DNA from: Selaginella moellendorffii
Taxonomy: Eukaryota; Streptophyta; Lycopodiopsida; Selaginellales; Selaginellaceae
DNA length: 64,000 bases
Assembly: GCF_000143415.4 (NCBI RefSeq)
Contig: NW_003314275.1
Coordinates: 62,001 to 126,000 of the forward strand
Direction: 5' to 3'
Shown: positions 9,672 through 21,078 of the stretch, piece after piece
Layout: each line of letters begins with the position of its first letter
Numbering within the stretch: position 1 is the stretch's first letter
Notes under the pieces: generated by a model
Database searches by the model: none
Told to the model about the DNA's origin: nothing
Seen by the model: the letters and a program-made list of their open reading frames with translations, nothing else
Position numbers and translations under genes: made by a program

Positions 9672-10696
9672 ATGTCTTTCGTAGCGAGCCATAGCAGATT
9701 CGTGCTGGCTATGGCGCACGTTCCAGATACTCAAGGCCAGGAGATTTCAGGATCAAGGCGGCAGTTAACACCCCACGACATGTGGGTGTGGAACGATGTG
9801 AATCACTGGAAGCATTGGCATGGCATTTGGGTCATGTGGCAGCCACTCTTGTCCCCTGCGGTGAACAAGGCCAATCGGTGCATAAGGTCGCTGCGTGCTG
9901 ACAACGAGGAGCGGACGCGGCTCTACCACCGGAATCAGTGGTTCCCCGTGGAGGATGATGCCAAGACGCCGGGATACACATGGGCGTATGGGCCATGGAT
10001 CATGGAGGAGGCCACTCACAGCCTACCCAATGGTATCTGGCACGGCGACAAGGAGGACTTCCGGATCTTACAGTTTGAGAACGGTGACCTGGGCTGGCTG
10101 CAACTAGAGCTCAAGCCAGACGATCCCAACTGTGTGGTCTTTGGTGAGGTTCACTTCATGCTCCCAGGTGAGGTCTTTCCTATACGTTGTCAAGTCATTG
10201 ATATGTACGTGTAGATAAGAATGGTAGAGCGCCCGTCATACTGGGATATGACAAAGACAAGCAGCTGGGAGCGGCCCTCATGCTGGAAGAAACATTAGAG
10301 TCGGATGACAAGCCTCCTCCCGCATGGCACGGCACGGTCTGGGAGCAACCGCGGGCCATGGCGCAACTGGAGCAGAGCCGTGATCCACCGCAAGGGAAGT
10401 TCATCGGCAAAGAGACGATACTAACCACGAGCTTGGTGCAGACCCAAAGGCAGGCCGAGTGGAATGGTTTCACTGGAGGAGTGGGCAACCAAGGCCTAGA
10501 CAACGAGTACGCTCTTGTTCACATGCCTTACAATTTCACAGCATTCGCTCCGGCCAAGCCAGCCATTGGTAAGGAGCATGCTTTTGGGGTGAGCTGGGTT
10601 ATGAGTGGTGACGAGGTGAGGATGATCTCCTGGAAGTATGGGGCTGATGGCAAGCTCCAGCATGTCAAGTCGGGCACTTACTATAAAGTGCAGTAA
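9672..10696 (+). CDS. DUF3598-like (lipocalin/CpeS-type) protein
   Basis: Two exons: 9672-10167 and 10215-10696 (325 aa). The sequence has two W-H-G modules (HWKHWHGIWVMW near residue 45 and WHGTVWEQ in the second half), followed near the C-terminus by GVSWVMSGDEVRMISWKYG. Two repeated calycin-like halves of this kind are seen in the DUF3598 family, common in cyanobacteria and found in some plants, so a chloroplast link is possible; no clear transit peptide is visible. Function unknown. An alternative start is the ATG at 9711. The stop lies 16 bp from the stop of the convergent SPPL gene. The family call is from memory of the pattern and needs a profile search. Confidence 0.55.
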
Positions 10697-10712
10697 GAGT
10701 GCAACACTAAGT

Positions 10713-13067
10713 TTATGCTTCTGTGCAATCGTCTTCCAGCTGCATCTCAAGGCTGTCTCCCTTGGACCACAAGGATCCCAGCTCGCCTCTTCGCCACCCT
10801 AGAGCAACGATTGTTCCTGGCGTGGCACAAAAGAGAAACCATCTCTCTCAAAATTTAGAACTTGTAAGCCATACCCAGAGTGCAAGGTACGATGTAGAGG
10901 AGGGCAGGTTGTCCATGCCCATGCATCACGTTCAATGCAACGTCCGTAAGAAACAAACCTGTACAATTTCCACATGACATTGTGTTCACAAAAGCCAGAG
11001 TATAATGGATGCTCACCCAGGCCATAGCCTATTATCGACCACAAAAAGTAACCTTCTCGCAAGCTTTTTCTAGTCACTGTGTCGAACCTGCAATGGTGTG
11101 TGTTAAAAAATGACCTCTTGTATTCCCCATACCTCAGAGCAAAGGATATTAAAAGCCCTGGAAGTAGTATATCACCAAAGCCTATGATACTGTATCCTCC
11201 CCAGGGGTCGTAAATCAGAGGTACTTTAAGGACCATTGGTATGCCTTCTCCAGCGGTTTTGTCACCCCGTGCAACCTGTGTGCATGGTTAACAATCCATG
11301 AAGATTTGCATCACATACATACCACTATCATAACACTTTGTTTGAAAATGAATGGGGAGATAAAAATCCAGAATATGTCGTAGAAGAAAGCGCATCCCAG
11401 AAGGACTGCCGACACCTGAGGATTCCACAGAGCTCTTAGATAGAGTGTGTGTGTGCAACAAGTACTCACCTTTATATTTGGAAGGTGCACAATCTGGAGA
11501 ACAGTGACAATGAGAGCAATGCCCTGCAAAAACGGAGAGCCTCACTTAGATACTCATGACTGGGTCAGTATGCCAATTGCACTCACTAGTATATCTTGAG
11601 CAATCCACGCAAAGTTTACATGCCGGTACACGGCCCACAGGACAGCGAAGGTGATGCAGAATGGTGACACAAGCATTGAGAGAACTGAGACGCTACCAAA
11701 GACGGGAAGGAGCACAAACTTTCGGCTTGTATGCGTAAACCACCTGGAATGGTTGAGCTAAGGCATATGTCAGGCACGAATCTAACTCACCTCGAAAGGA
11801 AAGCGACCAAGCAAGTTTGTAGCCCCTGTGCATACATAAGATGACGAAACTTTAGAACAAAGACACAAATTTACCTCTACTCCACCAAAACAGAAGATGA
11901 CGACCAGAAGCGTTAAGAACCATTTGGACATAAAAAAGTAGACGAGGATGAGGAACACCGAAGCAAAAACCGCAAACAGGACTGCCGACGTAACGGTGAC
12001 ATAGAGACCATTGCCGGCTGGAGTCGCGGCCACCGTGGAGGTGTGAGTAAGCGGAGCGTCTGGAGCGTCCTGCGTCCACCACCCAACCGGGAACTCAAAA
12101 ACTTAGTTTGCCCGCACACTGTGTACCTTTAGCCGTTTACAGCGCTCGTGAGCAGCCTCTTTTGCCTCCCAGGCAGACCAGAATGACGCGCAGAGGATAG
12201 TGCCCATGGCGATGAGCCACAGGCATACTTCGGCAACATCCACCAGGGGCCTTCCAGGCGAATCCATAATCACCCTGACTGGAACGAAAACATTGCAAAG
12301 TTGTGAAAACCATGTAGAGTTTTCACCTTTCTTGTTGGCCTCCAATGCACTCTGGAGGCTGTTGCCTGCAGACATGGGCAAAATGGCTGTGGGGATTTTG
12401 ATGTCCAAGGATGTGTCATTGTCGTAGCACACCATCTTGTAGAGCTCTGTTTTGTAACGTACCACCACCACCTTGTATGGTCAGGCACGAGTGAGAGTTC
12501 CAAGCCTTACCTTCCCTGTCGTTGAAGACGAGCAAGGCCACAGCGCCGGCAGACTGGGCAACTCGAGCCTTGGTGGTGAAGGAGCAGCCACCCCTCTGGA
12601 CCAGAGCAGCGCCTTCCAGCTGCACAAACCACAGCGCACCAACATTAACATTGCCTGAGGCCTGCGTCGGTACCACTTGCCCGCTGAGACGTGTTGACAC
12701 AGCCATCCGGTGAATCCAGCAGAGCCAGGGGCAGGAAGTGTTCTTCACGCCCCAGCGTCTTGAAGGAAGCTCCAAACCTGGCACTGATCCCCACATACTC
12801 CTTGGATTCCACCGCGTCAATCCAATTCCTCACCTTCACCTGCCATAACTCTAACACGCCTCACTACAAGCAAGCAAGCGCGGATCACGTTACCAATTCG
12901 AAGTTGTTGTCACAGCCCAGATGCTTGGGTGCATCCTCGTCATCGTGAGATACATCATTGTCTCCTCCTCCTCCGGTGGCGCCACATCTCGATATTAGCA
13001 CAAAGAGCACCACCACCAAGACACGAGCAGCTCCCAGCTTGTTACTGCCCGGCGAAGAGAGCGCCAT
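10713..13067 (-). CDS. Signal peptide peptidase-like intramembrane aspartyl protease (SPPL)
   Basis: Fourteen exons: 12894-13067, 12681-12839, 12511-12619, 12327-12446, 12127-12278, 11875-12069, 11791-11825, 11587-11743, 11470-11523, 11323-11415, 11133-11275, 11017-11087, 10875-10958, 10713-10816 (549 aa; phases close throughout). Order: signal peptide ([17 protein letters not shown]), lumenal PA domain ([21 protein letters not shown]), then nine predicted membrane helices with the catalytic YD (CAFFYDIFW), GFGD ([12 protein letters not shown]) and the PAL motif ([10 protein letters not shown]). These proteases cut type II membrane proteins within the bilayer; plant SPPLs act in the secretory/endosomal system. 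The second intron (12620-12680) is best explained by a GC donor (GCAAGT): the nearby GT would shift the frame. Confidence 0.92.
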
Positions 13068-13230
13068 TTCTCCGGCCCAAGCCCACTCACGCTCTCACTC
13101 TCTGTGAGTTAAGTTACCCGTCCACCTCCATCCAATGCTTGCTGTCGCCATAGCCGACCCCTCCGTGCCCGTCAACTGACGGGCGTGCCCATCACCGTAC
13201 GAGGTAAAAAAACATTCTTTAATCAGTAAG

Positions 13231-16200
13231 TTAAAACGCCTTTACAAGTTCGTTCTTCATGGCCAGGCCCAGGGGACGCAGCTCGGCTCCATCCTCCAAG
13301 CTCGATCCCGGGAGGAGAAGCGAGCGGGCGCCCACGAATGCGTACTCCCCAACGCTGTTGCTGCCAAAATGCACGTCGCCGCCGCCCTCGTACACGTGAC
13401 CAAAGAGTAGCGCGTCTCGCCCAATGCTGCTGCCGGTCTTGACGCTCAGGCGGTCCGGATTGAGAGCATACAGTGTGTCCATGTACACACCCACGGTGTC
13501 GATGCTCGCTCCCAGCTGCCGGAGGTAGCCTGTAGAGAGTGCCGAGCCTTTGGTGAGGTCGAGGAAGTAGCCGCACGCAACCGAGTTGACGCACTGCCAC
13601 ACCGTGTCCTGGAGGCTCCTCAATCCCCATAGCTCGCTCCTGCTCTTCTCCTGCACGCCCTTCCTTCCTCCAACCAGGATCCTCCTCGCTGAGATGCTGC
13701 CCAGGGACAAGACGAGAGCCGATACCATGTACGAGAGCAGGACGAGTGCCAGGAACAGCCAGTCGCTGCGGGGTGCTCGAGACGCGATCAACGCCGCCGG
13801 GAGGAGAGCTGCAAGCTGAGAGAGCCCGAGGAGAGTAGCGGGGGCCAACAGCTGCAAGAGTGGCTGCATGCTTCGAATCAAACCGAACTTGAGCCTCGTT
13901 TTGGCAGTGGCCGTCGCCGTCTTGCAGTTGGTTTCCGGCAGCACTGCCAGGTTGGGCGGAAGGCATCCGGATAGAGCAGGGCAACCGATGTTGCCGTCGT
14001 TGGAAATGTCATTGGCGAGAGGCACGTCTGAGTCTCTCAGGAGCGCTTTCCATGCACCGGGCAGCTCTGCTCCGTTCCTCACGTACTGAGCAATGTCGTA
14101 GGCCACCGACCTCCCGTGGTCTATGGACGCCGACTCCCGCAAGCTGGTTGCCGGGATCATGTCCAGGCTCGGCACACCGTTCCTGGGGTTGAACCTCATC
14201 GCCTCTGTCAGTGCGGGGTCGACAAGCTCGTCAAGGTGTATGGCGGCAACGTCCACATAAGGGAAAGCTTGCTCGTCCCACGCGCGGGTGCAGTCGATAG
14301 CGAGGTCCCTCTCGGCTAGGCTGTCGGGAACTGGGCGTAGCTGGAGCTGGAGCACGTAGTCCACGCCTTGCGGGGACGCAAGCCTCCGTGCAAAGTCGTC
14401 TCGCAGATAGCTGGGTGAACGCTCGTCTTTGTCTCGTCGAGGCAGCGCGCCGGTGTCCGGCGGGAGCACACCCTCCCGTGCAATCCGTCCTTCGTCAACC
14501 CCATATTGCGGATCCAGTGGCCTCATTCGGAACCTCACGTACCATTCTCGCTTGGGTGACGAAGCCGACTTGAAAAGCCTGGAAACGTTGGAGTAGTAGT
14601 GCAGCTCGGCATATGAGTTGCCCAGACGTAGAGAGTCCCACACTGCATCGCCTCTGTGCGGGGAGTCTTTCACAATCTCCTCCCTGCGCTTGCTGCTCGT
14701 CGTCAACCACGTAACAAAGTCGGCAATATTTCTGGCGTAGAAAGCCTGGCCAGTCTTGAGCGTGAGATCCACAAGTGACTCGTGAACCGAACTGTGGTCG
14801 TGCCTCAGGATTCGCAGCGAAGCACCGCGGGCATCTGGCCTGGCATCGTCGTCCGAGCTCAAGCTGTTGCTGTGCCTCACAACAACCGAATACGACTTCC
14901 CCTTGGAGAAGACATCGTGGCGGGGAAAGCTGCTGTCCAGGTCTTCCAGCACAGTGAGGCGTCCCTTGCCACATATCCCAGCCCTGTGGAAGTACCTCGA
15001 TTTGACGGAATGGCTCGTTTTGCCTATGTGAGCCGAGAGGTTGGCCACCGTCTTTCTGTATTCCGCGTCCATGGCCACAATCCTGCTGTCTTGCTCGTGA
15101 GCTACCGAGGCATGGTTGTAGACCATTGTTGGATTCTCTACGCCCAGGTACACACCACCCTGCTTCAGTGTAAAGCCGCTTGTTGCTACAGACAAGGCTC
15201 CCAGCCACGAGCTTTCCTCCATGCAGGAGCCAGGCATAAGCACGCTCTGTGCTCCAACCACGCAGCCTGTCCCGACGTCAAGCTTCGCGTAACAACCGTT
15301 GTCACTGGTGATGACTTTTGCAAAGTCGCCCAAATGAGATCCACTTCCCAGGTCCAGTAAATCTGGGTCCAGTATAAGGTTTTTTTTNNNNNNNNNNNNN
15401 NNNNNNNNNNNNNNNNNNNNNNNNNNNNNNNNNNNNNNNNNNNNNNNNNNNNNNNNNNNNNNNNNNNNNNNNNNNNNNNNNNNNNNNAAAAAGGAACAGA
15501 GTTTATTACGACGAGCAGTCAGCTGATTGGCCCGCACCACCTTTGTGGTCATGAAGCTTCCAACCAGTATCATTTCAGAAGCCAAGTCATCCAGCAGAGG
15601 CTGGCACCATAACCGATATAGGCACATCCCATGCACAGCACGAGCGCCAGCAGCTTCCCCTGAAGAGCAACGTATATCAAGTAGTCGACGATCGAGCTCG
15701 GGTCTTGAAACACTGAGAGCGGAATTGCAGCAGTCACGGCCCAAGGGAACGTTGACAAGAGCGATGACACTATATAGCCTGTTTGTGATTCCCTTGCTCC
15801 AGCCGGTAGGATACCGAGCTTGTCAACGAGCCACACAAAAACCACGTATCCGACCACCCCGGAGATCGCAGATACGAGGCTCACAACGTACAACCCGGCT
15901 GCTTGACACAATGTGTACAACATTGTGCTGTTCTTGTCCTGCAAAGACAAATGGTAAGAAGCCAAAAGAAATGAAAAGAAGCAATCACCTGTCGACGTGA
16001 GGGGTGAACTTTGGAAGAATCATCCTCAAGGTGACGAACTCCAAGCTGGCTGGTTCCATCAACCTTACCCAGTGGAGACACCGACGTGGCCCTCAGGGAT
16101 GCACCAAGGCCAATGAAAGAGTAGGGACCGATGGAACACCTCCGTCCTATTCTGATGGGCTTGAACTGGACAGCACCGGCTTTCACCTCGTGGCACTGCA

Positions 16201-19200
16201 GGGTTGCACCCTCTCCGATGGCAGCACCGTCACCCAGCACCACAAGCCAAGGGTCTGTAATATCTGTTGTCTCCAGCTCAACTCCGGATCCAATCTGTGC
16301 TCCCAGCAGACGGTACCACCAGTTGACAAAAACCGTTCCCCGCAACTGATTCGCTACTATCCTGGCCGATGCGAAATCCTGGAGCCTGTAGCATGTCCAC
16401 CACCTTACGAAGTTGAGCGACCACAGCGGGACTGTGGTCCGAAGATGAAGCACCGGAAGCAGGAAGCTCGTCCCAAGACTGGCTGCCAACGCCGTGGCTG
16501 CCATGTAGAGCAACCAGCACAAGGGAGCACAGAGCACCGTAGCAACAACAGGCCGGTCTGCAACCAGGGACGTGAACTGCCTCAGGATAAACGCTGCAGG
16601 GACGAGGAGCGTCCATGCCACGTAAATGATGCCCAGGAGCTGTAGAAAAGTGATGCACACTTGGCGTTGGAGCGATGGAAGAATGCCGGATTCCAGCTGA
16701 GAGTCCGTCACGATCTCGCCCTCAAAATCGTCATCTGTATAAGGTCCCCCGCGGCACGATGACAAGCTAGCTTTATCATCGATTTCAGTGCCCTGCTGCT
16801 GCTGCGTTACTACTGTCTTGCCGACGAGACCGTCCACCACGTCACACAGCTCAGATATGCAACCAGCAGTGTAGATGTCGATGGCCGCAACGTGAACTCC
16901 GAGAAAGTTGGATAGCTTCTGTGATGCCCACACCACCGCAACGGAATCAAGGCCGTAGTTTGCAAAGCTTTGGGACGGCGACAGCTTGGACATGTCGATG
17001 CCTGTCCGTTCGGAGATGATCTGGCAGATGAAGTTTGAGATCTCGGTCTTGCTCGGCCCCTTAGCCGAGACATCGGTTTCTGGTATCGCAGGTGGCACTA
17101 CTGGCTGCGAAGACGTAGAGGACTTAGTGGTGAGCACCAGGCTCTCGACTGAGTCGGCAAGCTCTGAGATGCAGCCGGCCGTGTAGATGTCTATAGCAGC
17201 AACGTGAACTCCCAAGAAAGATGAGAGCTTGTGAGCGGCCCACACGACAGAGCTCGAATCCAGTCCATAATCTGCGAAGCTTTTCGTGGAAAGGACTTGA
17301 GCCTGAGATAATCCCAACTTTTCAGCCAGGATCTCCGTCAGGAAGCTAGTAACCTCGGCTTTGCTACGAGCAACACTGGCAGCAGACGGTGGCGGCGTCG
17401 GTGGTATCACGCCAGGAGTCCCACTAAAAGTTCTCGACCTTCGAAGCCTTAGAATTTTCTTAGTCTTCTCAATCGTGGGACTTATGCTGTCTAGCCTGTC
17501 CTCAGTGAACTGCTTCAAACAGTCAAGCCTCCGTATCTTTCCCGATGAAGTTTTTGAGATCGTTCGCGGCTTGACGAGCCTCACCGAAGCGACACTCAAG
17601 CCATGCTCACTCGCAACCATAGAGGAAATGTGTGCAGTGAGCTGCTCGGGATCAACCTTTGATTCGTCTCGCACTTCTGCAACCACCACCACCCCAACTT
17701 CGTCCTCGTCACAAACTTTGATCCCTTTGGAGTGGAGGGCTCGTCCAGGCGCACCAAAAGCAGCACAGCATCCAGGCCTGAGTGATCCGGAGCATGCTTC
17801 CACGGTCTTTTCAATGTCGGACGGGTAGACGTTCCGGCCCCTGATGATAATCAAGTCCTTGATCCGCCCAGTCACAAACAGCATGCCTTTGACCACCCTT
17901 CCCAGGTCGCCAGTCCTGAGAAACCTGTTAGCTTCTTCACCGCCTTCTAACCTTGCATGAAAAGTGTCCTGACTGAGCCTCTCGTTTCCCCAGTAACCGG
18001 CACCATTGCTCGGACTTCCCACCCAAATCTCTCCCTCCACACCGTCTCCCACTTCCACGCCAGTCTCTGGATCTACGATCCTCACATCCACGTCCGGGTT
18101 GCCCCTGTCCACATACCCGCAGCAAACCTTGCCTTGCCAGTCCACAACTAAAGGCCTGCCCCGCCCCCATGCAACGCTGACGAACACACAGTTCTCGGCC
18201 AGTCCATAACCAGGAGCAACAACCTCTTCCTTGAGCCCCGAGCTTTCCATGGTCTTGAGAAATCTCTTGAGCGTGGAGCTTCTTACCGGCTCGGCACTGA
18301 CCATGAGGAACTTGAGGCACGAGAGCTGGTACGTGATGCCGGGTTGTTGGTTCATCTTGTTGACGACGAGATCAAACGCAAAGTTGGGTGCCGCGCTGTG
18401 CGTTGCCTCGTACTTGCTCATGGCCTCGAGCCACAACAAGGGCCTCCGGATGAAGTTCGTGGGCGACAAGAGAATGGCGGTGCCACCACTCACCAGCGCA
18501 GTGAAGAGGCCCCCGATGAGACCCATGTCGTGGTACTGCGGCAACCAGCTCACCAGCACCGTCCTGGACGTGCTCTTGTACCGCCGCCGCATCAGCTTCA
18601 CGTTGTGGATGAGAGCGGCGTGGGTGATGATGACGCCCTTGGGATCGCCAGTAGAGCCCGACGTGAACTGGAGGAAGCAGCATCTTTCACTCTCCTCGGC
18701 CTCCCCGCGACCCCTAAAGTAATCCTCGGCCTCTTTGTTTTGCTTGGAAACCCACAAGTCGGTGTGCATCCAGGGAAGCTTTGGCCACGACGGTCGGCCG
18801 CCGGACCTCGACAGCAAAGTGTCTCGGATTGCTGACGCGCGCACGGCGGTGTGGTAGGCGACTGTGGACAGGATGGCCTTGGCACCGCAGGCGGCTGCCA
18901 CATTCTCCACTTTGGCCAGCGCATGGGAAGAAGAAGAGGAGCTCCCTCGACTCGCGACGTCCGGAGGGATGAGGGGCACCGGCAACACCTATAGATAGCA
19001 CACGAAGGTAAGCAAACAAAGCTTTCTCCTCTAGATCTCCACGACTTACATTAGCGCGCAGGCAGCCAAAGAAGGCCTCGATGAATTCCAGGCCGGGGTT
19101 GTAGAGGAGAAGCACTCGGTCCCCGTCATGGAGCGTGACCTTGTGGGTGACGAGATTGTGGGCGATGGTGTTGGCGTTGTTGTGGAGCTGAGCGTAAGTC

Positions 19201-20959
19201 CTGGAGCCTGATTCGTCACCCTTGTCGTCCAGCCAGGTGTAGAGGACCTTGTCCCTCGCCACGCTGTGCTTGGCATAGAAGTGGAGGTAAGAATCCAGGC
19301 ATGGAAGGTCGGGAAATTCACCGCCCGTGGCCTCACTCGTCACCTCCAAGTCGCCACCCTCGGCTTCATCAAGCTTGATCGCTGCGCCCGTGATCAAGTT
19401 CTGCAAAGTTTGCTTAAAGCTTAGAAACGCAGAAGAAAAAGTTCCACCTTGACTTTTGCGGGCGTTCCAAAGTTCTTGGCGATGAGGTTCATCGCGTACG
19501 CCGCATTGCGCTCCGTGAGCTCGAAAGCAAACAGGCCTCCTACATAGTAAGTATCGTTGCATCCTTGTAGCGATTCAAGCCGGTCGTATAATCCAGATCT
19601 CATATCTGTGAAACCAGAAAGAAACATGTAATGCGGGGATAGAAAATTGTAGTGTGTGTTTACCTTGCGAGCCAATGTGGGGGAAGTAGTTCCATTTTCT
19701 TTGCAAGACAATGCGTTCCACAGTGCCACCAATACGTGCCACGTCCTGGAGCAACAGCGCGGTCATCATCTCCTGGCTGACTTGAGCAGTCCCATACGAC
19801 CAAAAGAGATAGATGTTGGTGTCGGCATAGAATTTTTGCATGGCCACCGGGTGACCAATCTCCTTTGCATCTTCAACATTGTCTTTGAAATAGTAAAATC
19901 CGGCCGGGAACTTGTTCTCGAATCCCGAGATCTCCAGAACTGTTGTGTAGTAGTCCATAGTCCGGACCCTGCTGAAGAGGCTGGCTTCTTCGTCTCCAAG
20001 TGTCATTAGCTCCGCGCCTGGTGGAGCAAAGGGTATCGCTCCCGAGATGACGATCTTGTCGAACTCGAGCTCCTCTGATTCCTCGCCCCCGTCCGAGCTT
20101 GAAGTGCAAACTGTGACTCCTCGGCCGGATCCTCGTCTCCGGATCTCCGTGACTCTGGTGTTCAATCGCACGCGAGGTAGCAGCCTCGCCACTCCTTGCC
20201 ACAAGCCGGTGTAGCCGCCCTTGATCCTGCAAACCTTCCCAAACATTGAGGTGCGAACGAACTCGTGCAAATACGCATAGGGGATATCCTGCTCGTGTGG
20301 GAAGCCATATCCAGAAGCCGTGTAACCAGTGGCAACAGCCTCTGGTATTCTTCCCATGCCGTGCTTGGCCGCAAATTCGGCTGCTGTCTCCGGTGCAAGG
20401 CTGCTAAGTGCGTGAACTCCAGTTTTACCAGTTGATGCTGCTTGTGCCTGATCAGAGACAATATCTATTATCAAAACCCTCGATGCATGGTTAAATCACC
20501 TGAAGGTCAAGAGTGATCTGGATCATGGAGATGTAGTCCCTGGCTATCCCAAGATCTTGGTACGTGCCAGTTTTGGAGTCGACAAGGCTGAGCTTGTGAG
20601 CCGCCATGTCTTCCATGCCAACTCTGGCCACTTGCGCGAGATGCTTGATGTTGGGAGCACTCTCCCGGGCAATCACCTGACCACCCAAGTCATACGGTCG
20701 CCCTGCCAACCGTGTCAAAATTTCACCAGTGATTGATTAGTGTTGAAGCATGTATATTACCTTGGATGTCCACGCTCTCACACATTCCTCCCACGGTGTG
20801 GTGCTTCTCAATAAGTGTGACTTGCTCATATCCCAGCTTCCACAGCGCATACGCTGCGGAGACACCGCTGGGTCCTCCCCCGACAACGCAGATCCTGCTG
20901 CTTCTTGAGAGCGACGGGTGAAGCTCCTCCAGCAGCTCATGGACTGCCGACGCTTCCAT
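13231..20959 (-). CDS. Giant fusion enzyme: flavoprotein - FAAL - ACP - ACP - Pls-like C-terminal region with catalase-like domain
   Basis: Exons: 20761-20959, 20500-20702, 19664-20447, 19448-19605, 19050-19400, 15989-18988 (exactly 1000 codons), then 15938 down to the stop at 13231, interrupted by an N gap. At least about 2,400 aa. Domains: residues 1-448 FAD/NAD(P)-binding oxidoreductase (GGGPSGVSAAYAL); about 450-1055 fatty acyl-AMP ligase (VLPVPLIPPDV, FTSGSTGDPKG, LRTGDLG, SSGKIRRLDCL); two carrier domains (YGLDSSS, residue about 1141; YGLDSVA, about 1245); membrane helices plus a left-handed beta-helix segment (about 1330-1560), then a second such segment; a catalase-like heme domain (about 15030-13990); a last helix and hexapeptide block to the end. 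One missing base is apparent near 15575. The first ATG (20959) is used. Expected role: ATP-dependent loading of a fatty acid on the carriers and its oxidation. Product unknown. Confidence 0.85.
15388..15487. other. Assembly gap (100 N) inside the giant gene
   Basis: One hundred N, the conventional size for a gap of unknown length, flanked by T- and A-rich ends. It removes part of the second hexapeptide/membrane segment of the giant protein; the in-frame reading across it is arbitrary. Confidence 0.98.
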
Positions 20960-21070
20960 CTTTCTCGATGGATCAATTCGCAACTAAAGTTGTAAATCAC
21001 ATATATCCACACAAGAGATCTCTCTAGAGCTGTGTGGTAAAGCTATAAGCCGGCTGGCTCGCTCGAGGAA

Positions 21071-21078
21071 TTTATATA
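21071..21078 (-). promoter_or_regulatory. TATA box of the giant FAAL gene
   Basis: TATATAAA on the minus strand about 112 bp before the ATG at 20959, in non-coding sequence. It supports this end as the true gene start and argues against a further upstream exon. Confidence 0.6.

Noticed and set aside
13223-15208. Minus-strand frames of 237-253 codons inside the giant gene
   Set aside because: Out-of-frame overlaps with the catalase-like and hexapeptide coding sequence, which has clear family motifs in the other frame.
13231-15744. Treating the C-terminal part of the giant protein as a separate gene starting at 15744
   Set aside because: The frame has no convincing start, begins in the middle of a membrane segment and continues the family order of the upstream exon; the break is explained by one missing base and the N gap.
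13231-20959. Calling the giant gene an epsilon-poly-lysine-type peptide synthetase
   Set aside because: Only the membrane/hexapeptide region resembles Pls. The adenylation domain has FAAL character, and the tandem condensation-like domains of Pls are not seen.
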